Shown in pieces: positions 1 to 9,193 of a stretch of 64,000 nucleotides of DNA. The stretch comes from Burkholderia mayonis (GTDB taxonomy: Bacteria > Pseudomonadota > Gammaproteobacteria > Burkholderiales > Burkholderiaceae), in the NCBI RefSeq assembly GCF_001523745.2, contig NZ_CP013387.1, positions 2,294,001 through 2,358,000 on the forward strand, read 5' to 3'. The translations under genes were made by a program, and so were the position numbers. The notes under the pieces were generated by a model. That model saw only the letters and a program-made list of their open reading frames with translations, ran no database searches and had not been told where the DNA came from. Within the stretch, counting starts at the first letter, position 1. Each line of letters begins with the position of its first letter.

Positions 1-924
1 CTCGTTCGCGGTCGCCTGCTGCTCGCGCGACGTCGCCGCGATCTCGGCGACCGACGTCGTCACCTGCAGCGACGACTGCTGCGCCTGCGCGACGAGCGCG
101 GTCAGTTCGTCGGCCATCCGGTTGAAGCCGCGCTCGAGCGTGCCGAACTCGTCGTTGCGGCCGAGGTTCAGGCGCTGCGTCAGGTTGCCGGTGCGCATCA
201 CGTCGTGCACGTCGATGAGCTGCGCCATCGGCACCGTCACCGCGCGATACAGGAAGTAGCCGAGCACGAGCGCGGACACGAGCACGACGCCGAGCGCGAC
301 CGCGAGCGTGATCTCGGTGCCGTGCACCGATTGACGGATCAGCGTCGCCGATTGCTCGGCGAAGCGCCGGTTCTCCTGCACGAGAACGTTCGCATTTCGA
401 ATCACTTCTTCCCACACGGGCGTCATCTTCGCATACGCGGCGAGCGCATCGCTCTTCGCGCCGCGCGCCTTCTGCACGGTGTCGTTCAGCAGCGGCAGGT
501 AGCGGTTGTACGAATCATGAAACGTATTGAAGCGCTGCTGGTCGTCGCGGCGGAACGCCGACGCCTGATACGCGGACAACAGCTTGTCGAACTCTTCGAG
601 CATGCCGGGCACCGTCGCGAGATCGCGCCGGACCGCTTCGGCATCGGCGTCGACGAACACCACGCGCTGCAGCGTGATATACGATTCATTCGCGGCCGCG
701 CGCAATGAAGACGCGAGATAAACGCCAGGAAGAGAATCGCGCCCGATGCTGACGGCTTCTTCGTTGATCGCGCGCAGTCGCTGATACGACAGCGCCGCCA
801 TGAACAGCATCAGCACGAACAGCACGCCGAAGCTGAGCAGGATCCGGTTGCCCAGCGTGAGCCGGCTGCCGGCGGCGGGTTTGCGAAGAGTCTCGTTGCT
901 GGCGCGGGGCGTCACAGAGGGCAT
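1..924 (-). CDS. Methyl-accepting chemotaxis protein, N-terminal part (gene runs off the window)
   Basis: The 308 codons present read as a chemotaxis transducer. There is a cytoplasmic start, a first membrane helix at about residues 28-46, a roughly 150-residue periplasmic helical domain, a second membrane helix at about 200-224, then a HAMP-like region (LYRAVTVPMAQLIDV onward) and the beginning of the methyl-accepting coiled coil (LVAQAQQSSLQVTTSVAEIA). The signalling tip and C-terminus lie outside the window, so length and any CheR-docking peptide cannot be judged. The ligand is unknown; the periplasmic part looks like a four-helix-bundle sensor. The start is the first ATG upstream of the first membrane helix. 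The gene is followed upstream by a separate two-component gene on the same strand. Confidence 0.9.
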   Translation of the reverse strand, partial: MPSVTPRASNETLRKPAAGSRLTLGNRILLSFGVLFVLMLFMAALSYQRLRAINEEAVSIGRDSLPGVYLASSLRAAANESYITLQRVVFVDADAEAVRRDLATVPGMLEEFDKLLSAYQASAFRRDDQQRFNTFHDSYNRYLPLLNDTVQKARGAKSDALAAYAKMTPVWEEVIRNANVLVQENRRFAEQSATLIRQSVHGTEITLAVALGVVLVSALVLGYFLYRAVTVPMAQLIDVHDVMRTGNLTQRLNLGRNDEFGTLERGFNRMADELTALVAQAQQSSLQVTTSVAEIAATSREQQATANE

Positions 925-1095
925 GTCGTTCTATCCAGCTGGCGGAAAATCATGTGAAAAAAGCGTCGCGCGCCACACCGGGCGGATCGCATCGATCCAG
1001 CCGCGACGCGAAACCCGGGTATCGCGAGTGTAACTTGAAGCATCGTGTCCGGGGACAGGTCAGGGCGCACGAATGAGCCATACCGTACGCACGCG

Positions 1096-2193
1096 TCACA
1101 CGGCGCTCGCATCCTTCGGTATCCGAAGTCCCGCGAGAAAGCCGCGCGGCGTGTAGCGCATCAGGATCTGTCCGCGATGCTTCGCGGCCGTCGCGCGCAC
1201 GAACGCGAGCCCGAGCCCGAAGCCGCCGCGCTGCGCGCCGCCCGCGGGCACGAGCCGCACGAAAGATTCGGTCGCGGCCGCGCGCTGCTCGGGCGCGATG
1301 CCCGCGCCTTCGTCCTCGACGCCGATCAGCCAGCAGTCGCCGTCCTCGACGAGCGTGCAGCGCACCTCGGAGCCCGCGGGACCGTACTTCAGCGCGTTGT
1401 CGACGAGATTCGCGACCGCGCGCGTCAGCATCATCCGGTCGCCGATGCACAGGCATTCGGTAGGCGGCACGTCGGCGCGTACGCGGCTGCCGACGCTGCC
1501 CGCCTTCTCCCACATCTGGTCGACCGCGTCGAGCACGACCTCGTTCAGGCTCACCGTCTCGCTCGGCCGCTTCTCCGATTGCGCGCGCGTCAGATGAATG
1601 AAGCCGTCGGCGAGCGCGAGCGCGCGGCGCGCGTGCGTCTCGATCCGCTCGAGGATCGGCGGCATCGCGCCGCGCTCGTTGCGATAGACGTCGAGGAGCG
1701 CAAGGATCGACGTCTGCGGCGTGCGCATGTCGTGCGACAGGAAGTCGAGCACTTCGTCGCGCTGCCGCAGCGTCAGATACGAGTTCGAGTGGTAGCGGAT
1801 GCGCGCGATCAACTCGATCGTGTCGGGCAGCTTGACGAGATAATCGTTCGCGCCGGCGACGAACGCCGCGCGCTTGACGTCGGGCTCCTCTTTCGCCGAC
1901 AGCACGATGATCGGCACGCGCGCCGTCTGCGCGTCGGCACGCCATGCGCGCACGAGTTCGAGGCCGTCGATGTCGGGCATCACGAGATCCTGCAGGATCA
2001 CGGTCGGCTTCACTTCCCTCGCCATCGCGAGTGCGCGCTGCGCGTCGGTGCACGTGTGCAGCACGATGTCGCTCTCCGGGACGAGCGAGCGGCGAATCAC
2101 TTCGCCGACGAACGCCTGGTCGTCGACCAGCAGCACCGAGATGCCCGATTCAAGCGAATCCGAATCATTATCCCTATTCGTTTTGTTCATCAT
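1096..2193 (-). CDS. Response regulator-histidine kinase hybrid (REC + HisKA + HATPase)
   Basis: This 365-residue soluble protein begins with a receiver domain (about 18-135). It has an acidic pair D24/D25, a phospho-acceptor D69 in ILQDLVMPDIDGLEL, and K121. A histidine kinase core follows, with the H-box FLSHDMRTPQTS (H154), an N-box (NLVDNALKYG) and G-boxes (VEDEGAGI, GGFGLGLAF). There is no membrane segment and no DNA-binding output domain, so it is a cytoplasmic kinase whose own REC probably gates activity or links it to a phosphorelay. No cognate regulator lies next to it. The start has two consecutive ATG codons and no clear ribosome binding site. The nearby chemotaxis gene is on the same strand, but nothing shows they work together. 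Confidence 0.88.
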   Translation of the reverse strand: MMNKTNRDNDSDSLESGISVLLVDDQAFVGEVIRRSLVPESDIVLHTCTDAQRALAMAREVKPTVILQDLVMPDIDGLELVRAWRADAQTARVPIIVLSAKEEPDVKRAAFVAGANDYLVKLPDTIELIARIRYHSNSYLTLRQRDEVLDFLSHDMRTPQTSILALLDVYRNERGAMPPILERIETHARRALALADGFIHLTRAQSEKRPSETVSLNEVVLDAVDQMWEKAGSVGSRVRADVPPTECLCIGDRMMLTRAVANLVDNALKYGPAGSEVRCTLVEDGDCWLIGVEDEGAGIAPEQRAAATESFVRLVPAGGAQRGGFGLGLAFVRATAAKHRGQILMRYTPRGFLAGLRIPKDASAV

Positions 2194-3002
2194 GTCGTAA
2201 CGCTACGCAATCGTTGCCTTGTCGCCTGTTCCAGCTCCGTTCGTCGCTCGCGTGCCTGGCGGGTTCGGCATGCGATCGCGTGAGCGCGAGCCCGCCGTTC
2301 CGCGTGAACGGCAATGAAACGGGCCCTCATTCTTTCTTAAAACGAATATAAAGTGCCGATGTTAAATGAAATTAAGTGTGTTCGCTGATTTCGCTCGATA
2401 ATCGGCGAGCATTTCACTTCGTTTTGCGATCGAATCTTCGATCGAACAGGTAAAAAACGCGCGTCGAAGCGATCCAGTTGATACTGCGATCACAATGCGC
2501 CCGATACGCGCCGTGCGCAATTGCGTCCGTGCAGTGTGTTATCTGTCCGCCACAGAGAGATTTATCAATTGCGCCGGCAGTGCCCGAAGTTGTCGGGACG
2601 CAAACGTTTTCGCCGATCACGATCGCGGCACGTTCGCCGAACGTGCCCGGCTCGGCAGAAAATGGCGCGAGACGCCCGGCAGACGGGCGTTTGCCGCATG
2701 CGCTCGGCACACACCGCCGTCGAACCGATTGAACGTCGACTGCACGGCGCACGCGCCGCACAGCCGGACAGCACGCTCGATTGACCGTCCGGCCGGTGGA
2801 CGATAGCATCTCGTGACGACGTGACGCCGCCATTCATCGACCGTCCCCGGTGCAATCGCGGACGTCTCGATCATTGAGCGCCGCTTCTCGTTTTTTCGAG
2901 ATAGCGGCGATCTCCCGCATTGCGTCCTTATCTCAATATTCACGCAATGCTCGTTTAAAACGCAATCGATATCTCTCTTATCTAATTATTCATCACGCCC
3001 CT
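2194..3002. other. Gene-free spacer, about 0.8 kb
   Basis: The short frames here have no consistent third-position GC bias and no recognisable product. The stretch around 2330-2410 is AT-richer than its surroundings and could hold the promoter of the kinase gene; 2930-2995 is AT-rich just ahead of the MaoC-like gene. I see no repeat, RNA gene or terminator of note. Confidence 0.5.
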
Positions 3003-3443
3003 ATGAATCCGAGTTACCGCGTTGGCGAAACTATCTCAAAAATGGTCACGTTCGACATTGATTCCGTGCGCCGATTTGCGACGCTCGCCGGCGACATGAA
3101 CCCGCTGCACCACGACGAGGCACTCGCCGAACCGACGCGGTTCGGCGGACTGATCGTCAGCGGTACGCACTATTCGGCGCTGATGATGGGCATGGTCGCA
3201 ACGTTCCTCAGCGAGCGACGACCGGCGCTCGGACTCGAATTCGAGTTCAAGTTCCGCAAGGCGGTCGCGGCCGGCGACACGGTGACGATGGCGTGGCGGA
3301 TCGTCGCGATCGAACCAAGCGAGAAGCTGAAGGGCGACGTCGTTCGGCTCGAAGGCACGTTGCGCAACGCGGCGGGCGACATCTGCGTGATCGCGAAGTC
3401 GACGAGCCTCAGCCTGCCGGACGACGCGCTCGCGGCGACGTAG
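3003..3443 (+). CDS. MaoC-like hot-dog dehydratase
   Basis: The 146-residue protein has the single hot-dog fold of the MaoC / (R)-specific enoyl-CoA hydratase family. The hydratase motif is visible as FATLAGDMNPLHHDEALAEPTRFGGLIVSG, where the catalytic Asp and His are D-x4-H. Such enzymes hydrate enoyl-CoA or act on related acyl-thioesters. The ATG chosen begins MNPSYRVGETIS, the usual family N-terminus; the longer frame back to 2850 would add 51 residues of uncharacteristic composition. The gene stands alone, with unrelated neighbours on the other strand, so its substrate is unknown. Confidence 0.85.
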   Translation: MNPSYRVGETISKMVTFDIDSVRRFATLAGDMNPLHHDEALAEPTRFGGLIVSGTHYSALMMGMVATFLSERRPALGLEFEFKFRKAVAAGDTVTMAWRIVAIEPSEKLKGDVVRLEGTLRNAAGDICVIAKSTSLSLPDDALAAT

Positions 3444-3648
3444 CGCGGAACGGCCGCTGCGATGGGGAGGCGGCCGCCGCCGTTCCCGTTCGATCGGCGG
3501 CGCGACGCGTTCGCACCGCGTCGATTCGCCGATTCGCCGGATTCTCGCGGCAAAAGGATACGTCGGCGGAATGGCGCGACCATGCGGCGGCGCGGCGGAG
3601 GCAGCGCCGACGAACGCATCGCCGAGCCGCCCCGCCCTTGCGCCGCAT

Positions 3649-5082
3649 TCAGCGCTTGCGCACGACCATCAGCCGCAACTCGGTCATGTCCTCGATCGCG
3701 TAGCGGATCCCTTCGCGGCCGAGCCCCGAGTCCTTCACGCCGCCGTACGGCATGTTGTCGACGCGAAACGACGGCACGTCGTTGATCACGACGCCCCCCA
3801 CCTCGAGCTCGTCCCACGCGCGCTGCGCATGTGCGAGCGAATCGGTGAACACGCCCGCCTGCAAGCCGAAGTCGCTGTCGTTCACGCGTGCGAGTGCGTC
3901 GTCGAAATCCGAGAACTTCTCGAGCAACGCGACGGGGCCGAACGCCTCCTTGCGATACAGATCCTGATCGCGGCCGACATGCTCGAGCAGCGTCGCCTCG
4001 AACATCGCGCCGTCGACGTCGCCGCCCGCGACGATCTTCGCGCCCGCCGCGACGGCCGCGTCCATCCAGCCTGCGAGCCGCCGCGATTCCGATTCGGAGA
4101 TCATCGGGCCGACGAACGTCGCCGGGTCCTTCGGATCGCCCATCTTCAGCGAGCGGGTCTTCGCGATCAGCTTCTCGCGCAGCGCATCGTAGATGCCGGC
4201 ATGCACGATGATCCGCTGCACGCCGATGCAGCTCTGCCCGGACTGGTAGTACGCGCCGAACGCGAGCCGGTCGACGACGTAGTCGAGCCGTTCGCGCTGA
4301 TCGGCATCGACGATCGCGGCCGCGTTGCCGCCCAGTTCGAGCACGACCTTCTTCTTGCCCGCCTTCTTCTTCAACTCCCAGCCGACCGCGGGCGAGCCCG
4401 TGAACGACAGCAGCTTGAAGCGCTCGTCGGTCGTGAAGAGATCGGCGCCGTCGCGATGCGCGGGCAGGATCGAGAACGCGCCCTTCGGCAAATCCGTTTC
4501 CGCGAGGATCTCGCCGATGATCAGCGCGCCGATCGGCGTGCGGCTCGCGGGCTTCAGCACGAACGGGCAGCCCACGGCAAGCGCGGGCGCGACCTTGTGC
4601 GCGGCGAGATTCAGCGGAAAGTTGAACGGCGAGATGAACGAGCACGGCCCGATCGGCACGCGCTTGTAATAGCCGCTGTAGCCCTGCGCGCGCGGCGAGA
4701 TTTCGAGATTGATGATCCCGCCTTCGATCCGCACCGCTTCCTCGGCCGCGACGCGGAACGTGTCGATGAGGCGCGTCACCTCGCCCTTCGAATCGTTGAT
4801 CGGCTTGCCCGCCTCGATGCACAGCGCCTCGGCCAGCTCGTCGAAGCGCTCGCGAAAGCGCGCGACGCAGTGTTCGAGAATCGCCTGCCGCTTGAACGCG
4901 GGCAGCTCGCGCAACGGCTTCTGCGCGTCGACGGCCGCCGCGATCGCGGCGTCGATCGCCTTCGCGTCGGCGAGCGCGACGCGCGTCGCGACCTTGCCGC
5001 TGTATTTGTCGGTGACGTCGAGATCGGTGTTCGCGTATACCGCGTCGTTCGCGAGGTAGTACGGATAGGTTTCCTTCAGCAT
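3649..5082 (-). CDS. NAD(P)-dependent aldehyde dehydrogenase
   Basis: At 477 residues it has the normal length for the ALDH superfamily. The Rossmann coenzyme part holds FISPFNFPLNLAAHK and KPASRTP; the active-site glutamate is in LELGGNAA and the nucleophilic cysteine in SGQSCIGVQR, with EAFGPV near the C-terminus. The SGQSC context and overall sequence resemble the lactaldehyde / phosphonoacetaldehyde / NADP-glyceraldehyde-3-phosphate dehydrogenase branch rather than betaine aldehyde dehydrogenases. It lies about 45 bp downstream of the thiamine-diphosphate enzyme on the same strand, so the two are probably one transcript and may act in sequence on an aldehyde released by decarboxylation. 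The exact substrate cannot be read from sequence. Confidence 0.88.
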   Translation of the reverse strand: MLKETYPYYLANDAVYANTDLDVTDKYSGKVATRVALADAKAIDAAIAAAVDAQKPLRELPAFKRQAILEHCVARFRERFDELAEALCIEAGKPINDSKGEVTRLIDTFRVAAEEAVRIEGGIINLEISPRAQGYSGYYKRVPIGPCSFISPFNFPLNLAAHKVAPALAVGCPFVLKPASRTPIGALIIGEILAETDLPKGAFSILPAHRDGADLFTTDERFKLLSFTGSPAVGWELKKKAGKKKVVLELGGNAAAIVDADQRERLDYVVDRLAFGAYYQSGQSCIGVQRIIVHAGIYDALREKLIAKTRSLKMGDPKDPATFVGPMISESESRRLAGWMDAAVAAGAKIVAGGDVDGAMFEATLLEHVGRDQDLYRKEAFGPVALLEKFSDFDDALARVNDSDFGLQAGVFTDSLAHAQRAWDELEVGGVVINDVPSFRVDNMPYGGVKDSGLGREGIRYAIEDMTELRLMVVRKR

Positions 5083-5127
5083 GTCGAATGACTCCGTCCG
5101 GTTGATGTGCCGAGTTGCCGACTGCGG

Positions 5128-6768
5128 TCACAATTGCGCCGACAGGCGCTTGATTTCACGGTTCAGCACGCGCTCGTTGTCCGAGTAATCGATCGGCACG
5201 TCGATCAGATGCACGCCCGGCGACGCGAAGCACTCGCGCACGAGCGGTTCGAGATCGTCGGCCGATGCGATCCGGTGCCCATGTGCGCCGTAGCTCTGCG
5301 CATACGCGACGAAATCCGGGTTCGACAGCGTCATCGCGTAATCCGGGAAGTTCATGTTCTCCTGCTTCCAGCGGATCATGCCGAACGCGTCGTCGCGCAG
5401 AATCATCACGACGAGGTCGAGCTTGAGCCGCACCGCCGTTTCGAGTTCCTGGGAATTCATCATGAAGCCGCCGTCGCCGCACACCGCGATCACCTTGCGC
5501 TGCGGATGCACGATCTTCGTCGCGATCGCCGACGGCAGGCCCGCGCCCATCGACGCGAGCGCGTTGTCGAGCAGCAGCGAATTCGGCTCGTGCGCGCGCC
5601 AGTAGCGCGCGAACCAGATCTTGTACATGCCGTTGTCGAGACAGACGATGCCGTCCTCCGGCAGCGACCGGTAGAGATCGTTGACGATCCGCACCGGATA
5701 CATCGGAAAGCGCGGATCGTCCTGTCCCTTCTTCAGATGTGCGTCGAAGTGCGCCTTGATCAGCATGAAGCGCGAGAAATCCCAGTGCGGCTGCCGCGCC
5801 AGCTTCGCCTTCATCTGCCACACCGCGTTCGCGATGTCGCCGACGACTTCGATCTGCGGAAAGTACACGGGGTCGACCTGCGCGCCGAGGAAGTTCACGT
5901 GGATCACGGTCTTGTCGTCGGCGCGCATGAAGAACGGCGGCTTCTCGATCACGTCGTGGCCGACGTTGATGATGCAGTCCGCGTGCTCGATCGCGCGGTG
6001 GACGAAGTCGCCGTCCGACAGCGTCGCGTTGCCGAGCCACAGCGGATGCGTTTCGTCGATCACGCCCTTGCCCATCTGCGTCGTGAAGAACGGGATGCCC
6101 GTCGTGTCGACGAACTCCTTCAGCATCTTGCAGGTCGTCTTGCGATTGCCGCCCGCGCCGATCATCAGGAGCGGATGGCGCGCCGCCTGAATCGCCTCGG
6201 CCGCGCGCGCGACCGCCTTCTCCTCGGCGATCGGCCGGCGGCTGTAGCTCGCCGGAATCGGCTTGCCGTCACCCTCTTCGTGCGCGATGTCCTCGGGGAG
6301 TTCGAGATGCGTCGCGCCGGGACGCTCTTCCTCCGCGCGCCGAAACGCCTCGCGCACCGCCGACGGGATGTTGCCGATCGACACGATCTGCCGCGTGAGC
6401 TTCGTGAGCGGCTGCATCATCCCGACGACGTCGACGATCTGAAAATGCCCCTGCTTGCTCGACTTGATCGGCTTCTGCCCGGTGATCATCAGCATCGGCA
6501 TGCCGCCCAGCTGCGCGTATGCGGCCGCCGTCACGAAATTCGTCGCGCCCGGGCCGAGCGTCGACAGGCACACGCCCGTCTTGCCGGTCAGCCGCCCGTA
6601 GGTAGCCGCCATGAAACCCGCCGCCTGCTCGTGGCGGGTCAACACGAGCTTGATGCGGGACCGCCGCAGGGATTCGAGCAGATCGAGGTTTTCCTCGCCG
6701 GGAATGCCGAACACATACTGGACGCCTTCTGCTTCCAGCGCCTTCACGAACAGATCGGATGCTTTCAT
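5128..6768 (-). CDS. Acetolactate-synthase-like thiamine diphosphate enzyme
   Basis: The 546-residue protein follows the three-domain plan of large-subunit acetohydroxyacid synthases. The N-terminal pyrimidine-binding domain carries the catalytic glutamate (FGIPGEENLDLL), and the C-terminal domain carries the metal and diphosphate motif GDGGFMMNSQELETAVRL followed by a DAFG segment. No small regulatory subunit gene is adjacent, which fits a catabolic enzyme (AlsS-like) or a related decarboxylase/lyase better than branched-chain amino-acid synthesis. I start it at MKASDLF; a longer frame adds nine residues with no support. It is upstream of, and probably cotranscribed with, the aldehyde dehydrogenase. 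Confidence 0.83.
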   Translation of the reverse strand: MKASDLFVKALEAEGVQYVFGIPGEENLDLLESLRRSRIKLVLTRHEQAAGFMAATYGRLTGKTGVCLSTLGPGATNFVTAAAYAQLGGMPMLMITGQKPIKSSKQGHFQIVDVVGMMQPLTKLTRQIVSIGNIPSAVREAFRRAEEERPGATHLELPEDIAHEEGDGKPIPASYSRRPIAEEKAVARAAEAIQAARHPLLMIGAGGNRKTTCKMLKEFVDTTGIPFFTTQMGKGVIDETHPLWLGNATLSDGDFVHRAIEHADCIINVGHDVIEKPPFFMRADDKTVIHVNFLGAQVDPVYFPQIEVVGDIANAVWQMKAKLARQPHWDFSRFMLIKAHFDAHLKKGQDDPRFPMYPVRIVNDLYRSLPEDGIVCLDNGMYKIWFARYWRAHEPNSLLLDNALASMGAGLPSAIATKIVHPQRKVIAVCGDGGFMMNSQELETAVRLKLDLVVMILRDDAFGMIRWKQENMNFPDYAMTLSNPDFVAYAQSYGAHGHRIASADDLEPLVRECFASPGVHLIDVPIDYSDNERVLNREIKRLSAQL

Positions 6769-7172
6769 GGGGGACTCTCGGTTGGTGCCACGCATCCGGC
6801 CTACGGACGGCGCGGCGCTGAGCGACGCGCACGCCGGCCTACGGCGCGCGCGACCCGTTTCCTTCGACAGACAAAAGCACGAGCAAGCTGGGCGAAACCG
6901 CCGCGGCGACGCGCGGCGCGGCCTGCGGCATTCGGTCGGAGACCGAAATGGCGGCCGGCGCGCGAATGACGGCGCGCCGGCGGCGGGAACGCTTCTCGAT
7001 TGTAGAAGATCGCCGAAAAAGCCGCTCCGAGCAGCGCGGTTTACGAAACGATGACAGTCGGAAAAGAAAGGCGCGGCCGGCGGCGCATGCCGCTACCCCT
7101 TCGCATGCTGCGCCGCGATCTCCTGCAGCATCCGACGTATCGAACGCCGGCGCGGCGACGAACGCGCGCCGT
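6769..7172. other. Spacer, about 0.4 kb
   Basis: The stretch between the thiamine-diphosphate enzyme and the DUF445 gene, both on the minus strand, contains no convincing gene. Frames through it are continuations of antisense shadows. It must hold the promoter for the minus-strand pair, but no clear motif stands out. Confidence 0.45.
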
Positions 7173-8459
7173 TCAATACGGCAGCGCGCCCGCCCACCGC
7201 GCGATGCTCGACACCGCGTACAGCCCGAGCCCGATCAGCCCGCCGACCAGCGTGCCGTTGATCCGGATGTACTGCAGGTCCTTGCCGATGTTCAGCTCGA
7301 TCTGCCGCGACATCTCGCGCGCATCCCAGTTCTTCACGGTGTCGCTGATGTGCCGCGTCAGGAACTCGGCGAACTCGGGCGCCATCTCGCTCGCCGCACG
7401 CTCGACGTGCTCGTTCATCGAGTCGCGCAACTGCAGGCTCTGTGCGAGGCGCTCGCCGAGCCAGCTGCCGAGCGCCGTCGCGCGCTGATGGACGACCGGC
7501 TCGTCGCGCGCGAGATCAGCCTTCAGCCACGCGCGCAGCTGGCCCCACAGGTCCTTCACGTATCGGTTGAACACGTCGCCGTCGCGCAGATAGCGCTTGA
7601 TCTCTTCGCCCTTCTCGATGAACGCGGGGTCGCGCTTCAGCCGCACGACGAGCCGCGCGGCCGCGTCGTCGAAGCTGCGCCGCAACCGGTGCCCGGGGTC
7701 CTCGCCGATCTGCGTGAGCACGCGCGTCACGACGTTCGAGATCAGCTCCGCGCCGTGCTCGCCGAGCCAGTTCGTCGGCAGCAGCCTCTCCATCTTCGGG
7801 AATTCGTATTTCAGCCAGTCGACGATGTACGTCGCGATCGACGCGCGGTTGTCGGGATTGCGAAGGAACGCGACGATCTGCGCGATCCCGTCGTCGAGGA
7901 GCGCCTGATGGCGGCCGTCCTTCGTCAGCATGTCGAGGATCGCGCCCGCCGACTGCGACAGGTCGATCCGGTCGAGCACCGCATGGAACGCGTCCTTCAC
8001 GAACGACTGGATCCGCGCGTCGTCGGTCATGTCGAGCCCGAACGCGATGAGGCGCGTCGCGTAGCCGCCCAGCACGTCCGCGTTGCGCGGCATCGCGAGC
8101 CACTGCGCGAGCCGCGCGGCCGGGTCGTGCCGCTTGATCAGCGCGACGATCGATGCCGGATCGAGAAACTTCTCCTGCACGAATGCGGCCAGATTGTCGG
8201 CGATCTTTTCCTTGTTCTGCGGAATGATCTCCGTGTGCTGTGACACGAACGGAATCGGCACGCGCCGGAACAACGCGACGACCGCGAACCAATCGGCGAG
8301 CGCGCCGACCATCGACGCCTCGGCGATCGCCTTGACGCCGTCGATCCAGAAGCCGCGCGGCGCGAACAGCGTCGCGACGAACACGCCCGCCGCGGCGAAG
8401 AGCAGCGCGAGCGCGCGCCGCTTGCTGTTTCGGAGTTCCCGTTCCTTGTCGTCGAGCAT
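7173..8459 (-). CDS. DUF445 family membrane protein (YjiN-like)
   Basis: The 428-residue protein has the DUF445 hallmarks: an N-terminal hydrophobic segment at about 15-35, then GALADWFAVVALFRRV, a long helical middle, and a C-terminal hydrophobic anchor (NGTLVGGLIGLGLYAVSS). The two terminal membrane segments bracket a mostly soluble helical body. The molecular role of the family is unknown. The ATG is the first in the frame. Neighbours (a GNAT acetyltransferase upstream on the same strand, 28 bp away) suggest a short operon but no pathway. Confidence 0.85.
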   Translation of the reverse strand: MLDDKERELRNSKRRALALLFAAAGVFVATLFAPRGFWIDGVKAIAEASMVGALADWFAVVALFRRVPIPFVSQHTEIIPQNKEKIADNLAAFVQEKFLDPASIVALIKRHDPAARLAQWLAMPRNADVLGGYATRLIAFGLDMTDDARIQSFVKDAFHAVLDRIDLSQSAGAILDMLTKDGRHQALLDDGIAQIVAFLRNPDNRASIATYIVDWLKYEFPKMERLLPTNWLGEHGAELISNVVTRVLTQIGEDPGHRLRRSFDDAAARLVVRLKRDPAFIEKGEEIKRYLRDGDVFNRYVKDLWGQLRAWLKADLARDEPVVHQRATALGSWLGERLAQSLQLRDSMNEHVERAASEMAPEFAEFLTRHISDTVKNWDAREMSRQIELNIGKDLQYIRINGTLVGGLIGLGLYAVSSIARWAGALPY

Positions 8460-8487
8460 CGTGACCCGGTCGTATCGGTTCCAGCCG

Positions 8488-9039
8488 TCAGGCGCGCGGC
8501 GGCGCGGACAGCAGGCGCTTCACCATCAACAGCTCGTCCGCGTAGCCGTTCGCCCCCTTCAGCGCGCGCGGCTCGACGCCGTATACGACGAAGCCGTGCC
8601 GCTCGTAGAACGCGCGCGCCGCGCCGTTGCCGTCGACGACGGCGAGCGTCACCTGCTCGACCGCTTCCGCCGCGGCCGCGAGCACCGCGTCGAGCAGCGC
8701 GGCGCCGACGCCGTGCCGACGCGCGTCGGGCGCGACGTACATGCCCCACAGGAAGCCCTTGTGACGCGCCTTCGCGCCGTCCAGCCGCTTGAAGCCGGCC
8801 ATCCCGACGATCCGGCCGTCGACGTACGCGCCGAACACGATCGCGCCGGCGAGCCGCTCGGCAAACGCGACCAGCGGGCGGGCGGCTTCGGCGTCGTAGG
8901 TCGAGCCGAACGCGTCCGGCGCATCCCGCAGCGCGGCGAGGCGGATCGCGCGATAGTCGGCCGCGTGCTCGGCCAGAAGCCGTCTGACTTCGACGGCGGG
9001 TGCGGATGTCGAATCGAGCATGACGGGCGTCGCGAGCAT
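8488..9039 (-). CDS. GNAT-family N-acetyltransferase
   Basis: This 183-residue protein carries the GNAT fold. Motif A, which binds acetyl-CoA, is MYVAPDARRHGVGAALLDAVL (R-x-x-G-x-G/A), and the C-terminal helix and strand have NGAARAFYERHGFVVYGVEPRAL, typical of single-domain acetyltransferases acting on small amines or peptide termini. The start at 9039 is preferred; another ATG at 9021 would shorten it by six residues, and neither has a strong ribosome binding site. It is divergent from the cardiolipin-synthase-like gene. The substrate is unknown. Confidence 0.83.
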   Translation of the reverse strand: MLATPVMLDSTSAPAVEVRRLLAEHAADYRAIRLAALRDAPDAFGSTYDAEAARPLVAFAERLAGAIVFGAYVDGRIVGMAGFKRLDGAKARHKGFLWGMYVAPDARRHGVGAALLDAVLAAAAEAVEQVTLAVVDGNGAARAFYERHGFVVYGVEPRALKGANGYADELLMVKRLLSAPPRA

Positions 9040-9193
9040 GAGAAAACGAACTCGCCCGATGGTACACCGGCCGGCGCGCGGCTCGGTTGACCCGTGCCGT
9101 CGGCGCCACTTAGAATGCCTCCACGCGGTGCCCCGGCCTGCCGCGCCGTCGATCCGACGACCATCCAGACCGACGCCCGAAGGAGTCAGCAAC

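Noticed and set aside
3170..5131. A 653-codon frame overlapping the aldehyde dehydrogenase
   Set aside because: Out-of-frame shadow of the dehydrogenase gene.
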